64,000 nt of DNA from Desulfosporosinus shakirovi (GTDB lineage Bacteria > Bacillota > Desulfitobacteriia > Desulfitobacteriales > Desulfitobacteriaceae), in assembly GCF_020595055.1 (NCBI RefSeq), contig NZ_JAJDOO010000009.1, positions 62,001-126,000 of the forward strand, in the 5' to 3' direction. The position numbers were made by a program, and so were the translations under genes. The notes under the pieces are model-generated. The model was given only the letters and a program-made list of their open reading frames with translations, searched no databases and was not told where the DNA came from. Numbering within the stretch: position 1 is the first letter of the stretch; each line of letters begins with the position of its first letter. Below, piece after piece: positions 27,432-36,753 of this stretch.

Positions 27432-29024
27432 CTAAAACTTTTGAGAATAATTAAGAGGTATTTTCACTCCAAAGCGCGTACCCCAGCTTCCTGACTCCAG
27501 ATCCAGAGTTCCACCAAGCCTTTCGATGGTCTGTTTAACTAAAGGCAGACCAATTCCTCGATTCCCGGTTCCTTTTGTTGAAAACCCCCACTGAAATATC
27601 TTAGCTTGGTTCTCTGGAGTTATCCCTCCCCCAGTATCCTCGATGCTAAGAATCAATTCTGTCTCCTCTTGTTTGATACGACAGTGCACTTCACATAAGG
27701 CCTTACCCACCACCGCTTCCATGGCATTTTCCAGTAAGTTCCCTAAGATAATTGTTAGCGAGTTAGTATCCAAGGTCTCAGGTAACTCCCCTAAGCAGGA
27801 ATCCTGCTCAAAAAATACGTCAACTTTAAGTTCTTTACCACGGTTGTATTTTCCTAAAAGTAAGCCGGCCACGCTTGGGTGTTTCATCTTATGACTTAAG
27901 AATCTCGTAACTTCTTGTTGTTCCTCAGTCACTTTGTAAACATAATCCATAGCTTCTTGAGCCTTATTTAGCTGAATTAACCCTGAAATAGTGTGCAATT
28001 TATTTAAGGACTCATGATTTTGGACTCTTAAGGCTTCTATAAAGGTCTTAACTCCCGTCAATTCCTCCGCCATTTTACGCACTTCTGTTTTGTCTTTAAT
28101 TGTAATGACATGCCCTACGATCTGATCGTTAACCTTCACCTTGAGAAAATTAATAAGGACCCATGTTTGATTAAGGAGCAGTTCCGTGGTTTCCGAAGAA
28201 CCGTTTGCTTCCAGAAGGTCAGCAAGAACACAAAGTACTTCAAAATCCTCTAAACGAACTCCCAGAACCTTTCTATTGATACCGGCTATTCGATAAGCTT
28301 TATCATTAATCACTGTAATGCGGTTTTCGATATCTAATGCTACGACCCCTTCATCCATGGCTTGGAAAATAGCTACACGTTCTTCTAGTATCCTGGCAAT
28401 CTCATTAGGTTCAAGGGAAAACATATTTTTTTTTATGTTTCTCGCTAAATAAAATGAGCCTATGATTCCAAAGGCTAATCCTACTAACAACGAAGAATAA
28501 AGTTGGATTCTTAATGTACCCACTATATCTCTAATTGTCGGCACGAGAATTCCCACCGCTACTACTCCAACTTGGCGGGTTCCTTCATCCGTCAGAACTG
28601 GTACAAACGCACGTATTGATGGGCCCATTACCCCAACCGCTTGAGAAAGATATTCTTTTCTTTCTAAGGATGGTCCCTCATCTCCATCATTAAAAATAGT
28701 TCCTATCCGATCTAAATAGGGATGAGAATAACGCATTCTTTCCATATTAAAGATCACAATATATTCAACCCCAGTTGCAATGCGTATTCGCTCAGCAAGT
28801 GGTTGAATCCACTTAGAGCCCTCTTGCTTATATAGATTTTCTTGAACTTCCTGCAATTGAGCCACAGTACGAGAGATTGCCATAGCCCTATGTCCAATCT
28901 CTTGTTCCATCTTACTTGAAATACGGTTGACTATAACCATTCCAGCCAATACCACAGACAGCAAAACTAAAATAAAGGAGAGGATTGCAATTTTCGTTCC
29001 CAATTTTAAATGAGGTACTTTCAA
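27432..29024 (-). CDS. DcuS/CitA-like sensor histidine kinase
   Basis: Membrane sensor of 530 residues with the DcuS layout: first membrane segment about 12-34, extracytoplasmic PDC sensor, second segment about 175-197, a PAS domain about 215-320, and a kinase core. The dimerisation helix ALRVQNHESLNKLHTISGL carries the phospho-histidine in the SpoOB-type form used by DcuS and CitA. The ATPase part has NLLENAMEAV, EDTGGGI and GNRGIGLPLVKQ. C4-dicarboxylates or citrate are the likely signals by family and neighbours. Confidence 0.92.
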   Translation of the reverse strand: MKVPHLKLGTKIAILSFILVLLSVVLAGMVIVNRISSKMEQEIGHRAMAISRTVAQLQEVQENLYKQEGSKWIQPLAERIRIATGVEYIVIFNMERMRYSHPYLDRIGTIFNDGDEGPSLERKEYLSQAVGVMGPSIRAFVPVLTDEGTRQVGVVAVGILVPTIRDIVGTLRIQLYSSLLVGLAFGIIGSFYLARNIKKNMFSLEPNEIARILEERVAIFQAMDEGVVALDIENRITVINDKAYRIAGINRKVLGVRLEDFEVLCVLADLLEANGSSETTELLLNQTWVLINFLKVKVNDQIVGHVITIKDKTEVRKMAEELTGVKTFIEALRVQNHESLNKLHTISGLIQLNKAQEAMDYVYKVTEEQQEVTRFLSHKMKHPSVAGLLLGKYNRGKELKVDVFFEQDSCLGELPETLDTNSLTIILGNLLENAMEAVVGKALCEVHCRIKQEETELILSIEDTGGGITPENQAKIFQWGFSTKGTGNRGIGLPLVKQTIERLGGTLDLESGSWGTRFGVKIPLNYSQKF

Positions 29025-29204
29025 GAACCGTTCTCCTTTCTCAGATATTTCTGAATATACATATTAATTCGTTAATTCAATTAAAATACCTTCTGATTAT
29101 GCCCTGGAATCTCTTCAAATTTTTATACTGTATACATATAAAATTTTCTCTTGTCAACGGTTCAATAAAATGTTAAGTTTATATCATATTCAAATAGAGC
29201 AATG
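29025..29204. promoter_or_regulatory. divergent promoter region between the dicarboxylate sensor gene and glnN
   Basis: AT-rich divergent region. TTGTCA at 29151-29156 could be the -35 of the glnN promoter, with an AT-rich -10 some 16-18 bases on. The opposite promoter for the kinase gene should lie near 29110-29145, where TATACTGTATACATATAAAAT-like sequence is found. Exact boxes are uncertain. Confidence 0.4.
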
Positions 29205-29252
29205 ACGCTCTTTGAAGATTTATTGTATAATCTTTGAGGGGAGCGTTTTTTT
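29205..29252 (+). promoter_or_regulatory. leader terminator (attenuator) upstream of glnN
   Basis: On the plus strand a long hairpin, ACGCTC-tttg-AAGATT-(8)-AATCTT-tgagg-GAGCGT, is followed by seven T residues. It ends 41 bases before the glnN start codon. A terminator in the leader means that expression needs readthrough or antitermination. I see no gene for an ANTAR or other antiterminator beside it and no clear competing antiterminator stem. Confidence 0.7.
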
Positions 29253-29293
29253 GTTTTTTACAAAAAAGCTAAAACTGAAGGAGGCAATGATCA

Positions 29294-31384
29294 ATGGATA
29301 TTTTTGGGGAGAACGTCTTTAATGACGCAATAATGAGAGAGCGTTTACCAAAAGCTACTTACAAATCTTTACGCAATACAATTGAAGAGGGACTCCCTCT
29401 AGACCCTGATGTAGCTGAAGTTGTGGCCAACAGTATGAAAGATTGGGCCATTGAAAAGGGAGCAACCCATTTTACCCATTGGTTTCAACCTATGACCGGA
29501 ATCACTGCAGAAAAGCATGATTCTTTCATCTCTCCTACCCAAGATGGCCGTGTGGTTATGGAGTTTTCTGGTAAGGAATTAATAAAGGGTGAGCCGGATG
29601 CCTCGTCCTTCCCAAGTGGCGGGATTCGCGCTACATTTGAAGCTAGAGGTTATACCGCTTGGGACTGTACATCTCCAGCCTTTCTTAAAGAAGACGGCGG
29701 TGTCTTAACCTTATGTATTCCAACAGCCTTCTGCTCATACACCGGTGAAGCACTCGACAAAAAAACCCCTCTCTTACGCTCTATGCAAACCCTCTCTACA
29801 CAAGCTTTGCGTTTATTACGACTCTTCGGCAATACAACCTCTACCCGTGTCACCAGCACAGTCGGTGCAGAGCAAGAGTATTTTCTCGTTGACAAGAAAT
29901 TCTTCGACCAACGTATGGACCTTATGCTCACAGGCCGGACTCTTTTCGGAGCGATGTCAGCAAAGGGGCAAGAACTTGAAGATCATTACTTCGGTAGTTT
30001 AAAAGCTCGGGTAGCTGCCTTTATGCATGACTTAAATATTGATTTATGGAAGCTGGGCGTTCTTGCCAAAACTCAACATAACGAAGTGGCTCCGGGACAA
30101 TTTGAGTTGGCTCCTATATTCGGAACAACAAATATGGCCACGGACCATAACCAAATTGTCATGGATACCATGAAAAAAGTTGCCCTGCGTCATGACATGG
30201 TTTGCTTGCTTCATGAAAAACCCTTTGCAGGAGTCAATGGGTCCGGCAAGCACAACAACTGGTCAATGTCCACCAACGATGGACTTAACCTCTTGGATCC
30301 TGGTAAGACTCCCCATGAAAACTTGCAATTCCTAACGATATTATGTGCTATCATTAAAGCTGTCGATGATTATGCAGAATTACTCAGATTTTCAGCAGCT
30401 ACTCCAGGGAATGACCACCGTCTTGGTGCAAACGAAGCCCCTCCAGCCATCATCTCTATTTTCCTGGGTGAACAGCTCTCTGATATCTTTAAACAGTTGC
30501 AAAATGGGGAAGTCACTCGTTCCCTTCAAGGGGAGAGATTAGCCAGCGGTGTAATCACCCTGCCCGCCTTCCGTAAAGACTCTACAGACCGTAATCGCAC
30601 TTCCCCCTTCGCTTTTACCGGCAACAAATTCGAATTTAGAATGGTAGCATCTTCTCAATCCATCTCAGGTCCAAACGTAGTACTCAACACTATATTTGCT
30701 GAAGTCTTCTCCCAATTTGCAGATCGCCTCGAAAAAGCAACGGACTTCGATCAAGCCCTCCTCGAGTTGCTTAAGGAAACAGCTACTAAGCATCATCGAA
30801 TCCTCTTTGATGGTAACGGCTATTCTGAGGAATGGGTTGAAGAAGCAACAAAACGCGGACTTCCCAATATCACTTCAACTGTTGATTCCGCACGAGTTCT
30901 GCTACGGGAGTCTACCATTAAACTATATGAAAAACATCAAGTTCTGAATAAAATAGAATTAGAATCCCGCTATGAAATCAGCTTAGAGCAATATTCTAAA
31001 CAAATTAACATTGAGGCTTTAACCATGATTGACATGGCTAAGCATAAAATCATTCCTGCCGCCGTCAAATATTCCACTGAATTAGCTAGTTCAATCAATG
31101 CCATAAAATCCGCTTCGAGTGCTGTCGATGTATCTGTCCAAGAAGGCCTCTTGATCGACCTCTGCTCAACTTTGGTTTCCCTTAAAACAAATTTAACCAC
31201 CCTTGAAACCGTTACTCAGCAAGCTGCGTCTCTGACAGATGCCTTTGAGCAAGCTGCTAATTATCGAGATGTAGTTTTTAAAGCCATGGGAACTCTCAGG
31301 ATTGACGGAGATAAACTTGAGACGATTGTTGATTCTGAACTATGGCCGCTTCCCACGTATGCAGAAATGTTATTTATGCTTTAA
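29294..31384 (+). CDS. glnN: type III glutamine synthetase
   Basis: ATP-dependent ligase making glutamine from glutamate and ammonia; the GSIII family is a dodecamer of large subunits. The 696 residues match the family length and have the GSIII N-terminal region, the metal/glutamate residues in [13 protein letters not shown], the substrate loop [12 protein letters not shown], and the C-terminal GSIII helical domain. GAAGGAGG lies upstream of the ATG. It is a single-gene unit, bounded by a leader terminator and a strong terminator. It is the only large plus-strand gene in the left half of the window. Confidence 0.96.
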   Translation: MDIFGENVFNDAIMRERLPKATYKSLRNTIEEGLPLDPDVAEVVANSMKDWAIEKGATHFTHWFQPMTGITAEKHDSFISPTQDGRVVMEFSGKELIKGEPDASSFPSGGIRATFEARGYTAWDCTSPAFLKEDGGVLTLCIPTAFCSYTGEALDKKTPLLRSMQTLSTQALRLLRLFGNTTSTRVTSTVGAEQEYFLVDKKFFDQRMDLMLTGRTLFGAMSAKGQELEDHYFGSLKARVAAFMHDLNIDLWKLGVLAKTQHNEVAPGQFELAPIFGTTNMATDHNQIVMDTMKKVALRHDMVCLLHEKPFAGVNGSGKHNNWSMSTNDGLNLLDPGKTPHENLQFLTILCAIIKAVDDYAELLRFSAATPGNDHRLGANEAPPAIISIFLGEQLSDIFKQLQNGEVTRSLQGERLASGVITLPAFRKDSTDRNRTSPFAFTGNKFEFRMVASSQSISGPNVVLNTIFAEVFSQFADRLEKATDFDQALLELLKETATKHHRILFDGNGYSEEWVEEATKRGLPNITSTVDSARVLLRESTIKLYEKHQVLNKIELESRYEISLEQYSKQINIEALTMIDMAKHKIIPAAVKYSTELASSINAIKSASSAVDVSVQEGLLIDLCSTLVSLKTNLTTLETVTQQAASLTDAFEQAANYRDVVFKAMGTLRIDGDKLETIVDSELWPLPTYAEMLFML

Positions 31385-31439
31385 TATTGAGCAAACCATG
31401 AAATTAGTCCTCACGTAACTGCAAATATTATATGAATTA

Positions 31440-31484
31440 TGGGGCTGAAACAACTTGAACATGTTGTTTCAGCCCCATTTTATT
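31440..31484 (+). terminator. terminator after glnN
   Basis: Perfect 15-bp stem beginning TGGGGCTGAAACAAC, 8-base loop, then TTTTATTTAT on the plus strand. It lies 56 bases beyond the glnN stop. Confidence 0.95.
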
Positions 31485-31592
31485 TATCGCTTTCAAGCGA
31501 CTTTTTCATTGTCCTCTTGACGGGGTGCACAGCATTTGATGGTGCGCCGCCGATCCGCTACGCGCCGAAACGGCGGCGCGGGTCAAGCTCCG

Positions 31593-32005
31593 CTATGCCT
31601 TAAAGCCTTTCAGCTTTTTCAGCGCGGCCTTGACCGATTGCGTTACGCTTCCGGCGTTTACGCCCTCCGCTTCCGCAATCTGCCGGAAGTTCATCCCCTC
31701 AAAGTAGTAGGCGATTAGCCGCCGCTGCTGTATCTCCGTGAGCTTGCCGATAGCGGCGAAAAGCTCCCTTGTCGCTTCTTCGCTGATGTAGATTTCTTCC
31801 GGCGTTTCCGGCTTGATAACGCACTCGTTTACAATGCCATCGCCCATATCGAGGGTGTAATGGCCTTGTAACGGTACGTGCGCCGCTTATATGCGGATTC
31901 CTGCCTGTCAGCCGCTTTCATAGCTTCCAGCATTTCCTCGATGATTTCTACGAAAACATCTTCCTTGCACCACGGGTAAAAATCCCGCAAATTGATTGTT
32001 ACCAT
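31593..32005 (-). pseudogene. frameshifted sigma-70-family factor of a conjugative-transposon type element
   Basis: The gene starts at ATG 32005 (VTINLRDFYPWCKEDVFVEI) with GGAGG upstream and reads as the short sigma factor carried by Tn916/Tn1549-like elements. After AYKRRTYRYKA the frame breaks near 31857. One missing base would restore Y-Y-T-L-D-M-G-D-G-I-V-N-E and the C-terminal region 4 helix-turn-helix (LTEIQQRRLIAYYFEGMNFRQIAEAEGV...VKAALKKLKG). Higher G+C than the neighbours and the absence of any other transposon gene point to a leftover of an element. A sequencing error at one base cannot be excluded. Confidence 0.75.
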
Positions 32006-32078
32006 AAGTAAACCTCCATTCGATTTTTGAGAGTAAGCGTTAAAAATCGAACGGAGCGCGGCGGGGAGCGGCAGCGCA

Positions 32079-32138
32079 CTTCTGGACATGTTGTCCAGAA
32101 GCGGAAGCGGTTGACTTCGGGCCAAGTTGGCCCGAAGT
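32079..32138. repeat. two adjacent perfect inverted repeats upstream of the sigma-factor remnant
   Basis: At 32079-32101 the arms CTTCTGGACA/TGTCCAGAAG flank a 3-base loop. At 32114-32138 the arms ACTTCGGGCCAA/TTGGCCCGAAGT flank a single base. Both lie in the leader before the sigma-factor remnant. They may be operator sites or RNA hairpins. Confidence 0.7.
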
Positions 32139-32182
32139 GATAAAGGGGCTTGTCCGATAAAACGGCGGTCAAAAAAGGGCGC

Positions 32183-32219
32183 AAAAAAACACCTTTGAGG
32201 GAAAATCCCTGAAAGGTGT
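32183..32219 (-). terminator. terminator-like hairpin in the leader of the sigma-factor remnant
   Basis: Stem ACACCTTT/AAAGGTGT, with an inner AGGGA/TCCCT pairing, followed on the minus strand by seven T residues. It lies about 180 bases upstream of the remnant's start on the same strand. It either ends an upstream transcript or acts as an attenuator of the element gene. Confidence 0.7.
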
Positions 32220-32360
32220 CGAATGAAAAATGTGCGCAGTAGCCGCCCATTTTTTGATATGATTTTTTGAATTTATATAGCCTTAGACCATCAGCTATGC
32301 CAAACCGTCACGGTAAAGTGGCGGCTCCTCCAACAGCCAACAAAAAATGCTTGTGTGCAT

Positions 32361-32403
32361 AAAAAGGCCCTCCAATCGCATAACTGCCATTGGAAGGTCT
32401 TTA
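32361..32403 (-). terminator. terminator downstream of the deformylase gene
   Basis: Imperfect stem GGCCCTCCAAT/ATTGGAAGGTC with a 12-base loop and five T residues on the minus strand. Another hairpin without T run (CTACATTT..GATG/CATC..AAATGTAG) sits at 32451-32486, directly after the deformylase stop. Confidence 0.6.
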
Positions 32404-32494
32404 AAAGCGCGCATTTAAGAAACCGCCATGTTATTGGCAGTTATATACTACTACATTTTAGATGTTGGCCACCATCTGAAATGTAGGCCGAATC

Positions 32495-32953
32495 CTATTT
32501 GATTTCCACATACTCGATTACTTTATCTGTAAATAAAATTCCATCTAAATGGTCAGTTTCATGACAAAGGCATTTTGCAAGTTCGTCAAAAGCCTCAATA
32601 GTAATGGCTTCCCCATTTTCATCAAGAGCCTTAACCAATACTCTTTGGGGCCTCAACACTTTGCCCCAGATACCGGGATAGCTTAGGCAACCCTCAATAA
32701 CAAGTTGTTTTCCCTCGGATTCAACAATTTGAGGATTCACCAGTTTTAATAAGCCTTGTCCCATATCAGCAACAACTAAGCGGCGTAATATTCCAACCTG
32801 ACAAGCAGCTAATCCACCACCAATTTGTGTGCTATACATTGTTTCTGCCATGTCATTAAGGATTTCTCTGACGTGGTCATCTACCTTATCAACACGCTTA
32901 CTTACTTTGTGTAAAAATTCATCATCAAATGTTCTAATCTCTCTGAGAGCCAT
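32495..32953 (-). CDS. def: peptide deformylase
   Basis: Metalloenzyme that removes the formyl group from new protein N-termini. I start at ATG 32953, with AGGAGG seven bases upstream; another ATG two codons earlier is too close to that site. The 152 residues hold the three motifs: GGGLAACQVG, EGCLSYPG (metal ligand Cys89) and HETDH (His131, Glu132, His135). Motif 3 has Cys instead of the usual Gln just before HExDH. The gene overlaps the end of an XRE regulator gene by 20 bases. It lies apart from fmt and priA, in an accessory region, so it is probably an extra copy. Confidence 0.92.
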   Translation of the reverse strand: MALREIRTFDDEFLHKVSKRVDKVDDHVREILNDMAETMYSTQIGGGLAACQVGILRRLVVADMGQGLLKLVNPQIVESEGKQLVIEGCLSYPGIWGKVLRPQRVLVKALDENGEAITIEAFDELAKCLCHETDHLDGILFTDKVIEYVEIK

Positions 32954-33188
32954 AGGCATGCCTCCTGCTGATATCTGCACGGGATTTTCGTTCACTTTCT
33001 TCAAATAGAAAAACACCTTCAATTGGTTCATTGAAAACTTGAGCTATGTCATACGCAAGCCATATGGAAGGCTCATTTTTTTCTGTTTCAATAGCGTTGA
33101 TGGCCTGTCTTGATGTTCCGACCATTTTACCCAACTGTTCTTGTGTCATACCTAACGCCTCTCGTAATTGCCGAATTTTATTTTTCAT
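32934..33188 (-). CDS. XRE-family HTH regulator
   Basis: An 84-residue DNA-binding protein. Residues about 5-60 form the XRE helix-turn-helix: IRQLREALGMTQEQLGKMVGTSRQAINAIE, with NEPSIWLAYDIAQVF after it, as in phage and plasmid repressors of the YgzD/Cro type. AGGAGG lies 13 bases before the ATG. It overlaps the deformylase gene, so the two are cotranscribed and the regulator may control both. Confidence 0.9.
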   Translation of the reverse strand: MKNKIRQLREALGMTQEQLGKMVGTSRQAINAIETEKNEPSIWLAYDIAQVFNEPIEGVFLFEESERKSRADISRRHAYGSQRD

Positions 33189-33501
33189 AATGGTTGTTCC
33201 ACCTCCTAAAATGTCACGCTAACCTTACAATGCAATTTTAGCATAATACAATTTCAGTGTCAACCTAACCTTACATATAGTCAAAACTTTTTATACAATT
33301 CTATCAGACGTCTTCCTAAAATACTTTGAAAAACATTACCGTCTATTGACTGTCTATCTTATTTTTGCTATGTGGTACTTGCTTCCTTATGCACCCTGCC
33401 CATTATAAACCGGCTTATTTTTCCCTGGCAACCGTCACTGTCCTTGAATTTTATCAAGGGCTTACTAGCCAAACCTTGTTTTGGCGGGATTCCCACCCGC
33501 T
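33189..33501. other. intergenic region
   Basis: About 310 bases between the XRE regulator and the terminator of the acetate transporter. AT-rich, no gene seen. The promoter for the XRE-def pair should lie close to its left end. Confidence 0.3.
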
Positions 33502-33530
33502 AAAAAGATCGAGCATTGCTCGATCTTTTT
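33502..33530. terminator. bidirectional terminator after acetate transporter gene
   Basis: Perfect 13-bp stem AAAAAGATCGAGC/GCTCGATCTTTTT with a three-base loop. The T run on the minus strand ends the transporter gene and the one on the plus strand would stop anything from the other side. Confidence 0.9.
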
Positions 33531-33558
33531 ATTTACACTAAACTTTGATGATATTATC

Positions 33559-34218
33559 TTAGACACTTTTAGTTCTAGCAGCAGGAGCAGGAGCAGCTTT
33601 TTTGATAAGACCCATTGGTGCGCCCATAGGTAATATATTACGACCGTAGAAGTTCTTGAAAAATATTCCCCCGACAGCATAGAAACCAACTAAGGAGATA
33701 GCAAACTCTGCCCAGCCAGCGATTTGTGCATACAAAGCGACAGGACCCCATTTAAATGATACGCAAGCAAGGGTGAAAAATAGAACGTCAATGAGAAGTA
33801 ATATTATAATAAAAGGTACGTTCGTTTCGAAAGAAGCTATCGTGATAAACAGAGAGAAAATAAGATAACCAACAAATACTACACCTAACTGTTTAGGATC
33901 AGCTACAGCTTTCATGCCTTCACCTAACATACCATTCAAAGTTGCCCATGAAAAAGCCATTCCAACCCAGAAAAAACCATAAGCACCTAAAACTGTGCCG
34001 CCAAATACGTTACCCTTTTTGAAGTCAATCAATGCAGCTATAATTTGAACAAGTCCGCCCAACAATGCTGCCCAAATAACAAGTAAACCGGTTGCTTTAG
34101 GATCAGTAAAGCTTAATTTAGAAGATGAAGCCACAAAACATATCAACGACAAACCCATAACTCCAAACGCTGTAGGATCTGCACCTGTATAAGCTACTTT
34201 TACTTCTTGTACACTCAT
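33559..34218 (-). CDS. acetate uptake transporter family protein (SatP/GPR1/FUN34/YaaH)
   Basis: Membrane protein of 219 residues with six hydrophobic segments. Its N-terminal ADPTAFGVMGLSL is the family's NPAPLGL-like motif in diverged form, and VLGAYGFFWVGMAFSW is the matching third-segment region. Members move acetate or succinate with protons, or form acetate channels. It stands alone between two terminators, with GGAGGAAAATTA upstream of the ATG. The C-terminal tail is short and lysine/alanine-rich. Confidence 0.88.
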   Translation of the reverse strand: MSVQEVKVAYTGADPTAFGVMGLSLICFVASSSKLSFTDPKATGLLVIWAALLGGLVQIIAALIDFKKGNVFGGTVLGAYGFFWVGMAFSWATLNGMLGEGMKAVADPKQLGVVFVGYLIFSLFITIASFETNVPFIIILLLIDVLFFTLACVSFKWGPVALYAQIAGWAEFAISLVGFYAVGGIFFKNFYGRNILPMGAPMGLIKKAAPAPAARTKSV

Positions 34219-34424
34219 TAATTTTCCTCCTTAATTTTCATATTGTTTAATAGGTAATATTAGTATTAGAATAAATCCGCGTAAATCACTAAATTTATCA
34301 ATTCTCCCCCCCCTCTAAAATCTTATCTCCAGAGTACCAATATCATTATACCCTGAAACCATTGTTCTGAATATAGAGAATTTTCTCTTAACATCTGTCC
34401 TGACTTTAGAAGTTGAGGGAGAAA
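34219..34424. other. promoter region of the acetate transporter gene
   Basis: Intergenic DNA without a gene, including an eight-C run near 34310. The promoter of the transporter gene should lie here. Confidence 0.3.
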
Positions 34425-34463
34425 AATAGCCGAATCGCTTGGAGCACAAGCGATTCGCCTATT
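34425..34463 (-). terminator. terminator after the ABC exporter operon
   Basis: Stem of 16 bases, AATAGCCGAATCGCTT against its complement with one mismatch, 7-base loop, followed on the minus strand by TTTTTCTC. It lies about 120 bases past the permease stop. Confidence 0.85.
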
Positions 34464-34585
34464 TTAAAAATTCCCTATTATTTAGTTTTTTTGTTAAGTC
34501 TTATTTTGTGCATGAACGAAACTTAGTCAGTGTCATGTGTATCTTCAGTTGAGGAAGCTTGAGGATCGTTGCCAAATGTAAGAAT

Positions 34586-35536
34586 TTAAGTCGCTACATC
34601 TCTTTTCATAAAAACATACCAAGAGATGAGATTGAAGACTATAAAATAGACCGCCAGTACCATCAAAGAGAATGTCATGGTCATCCCTTTAACGACGGGA
34701 GTTCCATCTGTGTAGACTGTCAAATTTATATTGGCAAAGAGGATATATTTCACCCAGCTATAGTTGCTAAGCAAACCCACCAATAAATTACCCGTAAACA
34801 TCAAAAACAAGGAAATCCCTACCGCTAAAGTATTGTTACGGAAAACAGCGGAAATCATAAATGCAAAGGTGACCATCATCAGCAAATTAACGCAAGCATA
34901 GGCATAGTTTATGAAAATATGCCACAGCATATTTATTTCAGTCACATTTCCATTCTTATACCCAAGATAAGGTTGATTTAAGCCATTAAAGCTGTGAAAT
35001 ATTCCACCTACTACAAATGTCGCAACGAAAAGAAGAATCAGCGCAACGAAAGCAAACCATAAAACAGCTATGTATTTCGATAACAAAACCTTCCATCGTT
35101 TTATTGGTCTGATCAGCAATAGTTTTATGGTTCCAGTATTAAATTCTCCTGCGACGATCCCTGCGGCAATAATAATTACGAACAAGGAGACTAAGTCTAC
35201 TAAAACGGAAAACTCCGTTACAAACCCCCATACGCCATACTCCGGAGGCAAATTATGCTCAAGGCGGTAATTGTTAGTTTTAATAAGTTTCTCAATTTGG
35301 GCACTTTCTACAGCAATACCTTGTGACTGAATCCCTTTCAACGTTTCTTGAAGATTAGTGTTCTGCTCAGTAAGCTCAGTTCGCCAATCTGAGTTTGTCG
35401 TAGCTTGTTGTCCTGGTCCACCATTTGTGGAAATAAATCCGCCGGCAATAACCACCACAATCATTAGACCCAACATAATGTAGGTACTCATCTGGTGATA
35501 GATCTTCATGTTCTCATTTTGAATTAAATTAAGCAT
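34586..35536 (-). CDS. ABC-2 transporter permease
   Basis: Membrane subunit, about 316 residues with six hydrophobic segments and a large loop (about 35-110) after the first. The stretch GTIKLLLIRPIKRWKVLLSKY is typical of ABC-2 permeases. I give ATG 35536, directly after the ATPase stop; TTG at 35545 is better spaced from GGAGGG and could be the true start. A 31-base piece of this gene (34804-34834) reappears at 39952-39982. Confidence 0.88.
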   Translation of the reverse strand: MLNLIQNENMKIYHQMSTYIMLGLMIVVVIAGGFISTNGGPGQQATTNSDWRTELTEQNTNLQETLKGIQSQGIAVESAQIEKLIKTNNYRLEHNLPPEYGVWGFVTEFSVLVDLVSLFVIIIAAGIVAGEFNTGTIKLLLIRPIKRWKVLLSKYIAVLWFAFVALILLFVATFVVGGIFHSFNGLNQPYLGYKNGNVTEINMLWHIFINYAYACVNLLMMVTFAFMISAVFRNNTLAVGISLFLMFTGNLLVGLLSNYSWVKYILFANINLTVYTDGTPVVKGMTMTFSLMVLAVYFIVFNLISWYVFMKRDVAT

Positions 35537-35537
35537 T

Positions 35538-36467
35538 CTACGCAATTCCAGACCCTCCTGTTATCTTAAGAAATTTATCTTCGAGGGTTTGGGTTTCTTT
35601 GTCAATGCCAGAAACTCTTATTTCTTCATGGACAAAAGCCGTTACAATGTCAGGAATTCGAACTGTATCCATCAATATGGAAATTGAAGTTTCTTTTACT
35701 ATAGTATCTTGATCCTTATACAGCTTATTTAAACAAGCTTTCGCCTTAATAACATCATCTACGGTAAACGTTACGCGCATGACGACTTCATCTTTGGCAA
35801 GAAAATCGTTGACGGTTTGGATATCAACCAATTTTCCATTTTGAATGATCCCGATGCGGTCACACATTAATTCCATTTCTCCAAGTAGATGGCTTGATAC
35901 CAGGACCGCAACATTTTCCTTTTCAGCAAGTTGTCTTAAATGCATCCTAAACTCATGAATTCCTGCGGGATCTAAGCCATTAGTAGGTTCATCTAAGACT
36001 ATTAAACTTGGTTTATGGAGGATAGCTTGAGCTAAACCTAGCCTTTGGCGCATGCCCAGCGAATATGTTTTAACTTTATCCTTAATTCTTTGCTCAAGTC
36101 CCACCAAAGCAACAACTTCATCAATTCTCTCTTTTGTGAGATTGCCATACATTCTGGCATAATGGACAAGATTTTGGTATCCCGTTAAATACTTATACAT
36201 CTCAGGGTTCTCAACAATTCCGCCCATGCCTGCTATCGCTTTTTCAAAATCATCGGTTATACTAAAACCGTTAACACTTATTTCTCCTTCAGATATAGAA
36301 ATAAGTCCAAAAAGCATACGAATGGTGGTCGTTTTGCCCGCTCCATTAGGTCCCAAGAAACCAAAGATCTCGCCCGCATTAACCTCAAAGGATATGTCAT
36401 CAATGATAAGTTTACTGCCAATTCTCTTTTTAATGTTCTTAAATTGGGCAACAGGTTTTGTTTGCAC
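35538..36467 (-). CDS. ABC transporter ATP-binding protein
   Basis: ATPase of a BcrA-like exporter, 309 residues from a GTG start with GAGGG close by. It has Walker A GPNGAGKTT, signature YSLGMRQRLGLAQ, Walker B LIVLDEPTNGLDP and the switch histidine in VSSHLLGEM. A C-terminal extension of about 80 residues follows the ATPase core, as in bacitracin-type exporters. It works with the permease gene that begins at its stop codon. The substrate is unknown. Confidence 0.92.
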   Translation of the reverse strand: MQTKPVAQFKNIKKRIGSKLIIDDISFEVNAGEIFGFLGPNGAGKTTTIRMLFGLISISEGEISVNGFSITDDFEKAIAGMGGIVENPEMYKYLTGYQNLVHYARMYGNLTKERIDEVVALVGLEQRIKDKVKTYSLGMRQRLGLAQAILHKPSLIVLDEPTNGLDPAGIHEFRMHLRQLAEKENVAVLVSSHLLGEMELMCDRIGIIQNGKLVDIQTVNDFLAKDEVVMRVTFTVDDVIKAKACLNKLYKDQDTIVKETSISILMDTVRIPDIVTAFVHEEIRVSGIDKETQTLEDKFLKITGGSGIA

Positions 36468-36753
36468 AGGTTCCCTCTTTTCTATTAATGATTACACGAG
36501 ATTCATACCACTTCCAGATCTCTGCAAAAACACTAATTTTTTATTCAGCTTTTAACATTTATGCCTTCCACTTTGAAAATTCAAGTTGCTCTTACTTCCG
36601 TTGTATTTCTAATCCTCGTTTATTTAACTTTCCCATACTTAAAGCATAATACTAAGCTTTTTATTTCCTCTAATTGTCAATAAGGACTAGTTGTACATAT
36701 GAAGTGCCCTAATCAAAGTCACCACCGTCAATACGCCGCTCGGTACCCTTTCC

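Noticed and set aside
32934-33031. Longer N-terminus for peptide deformylase
   Set aside because: The extra residues are the XRE gene read in another frame; AGGAGG is placed for ATG 32953.
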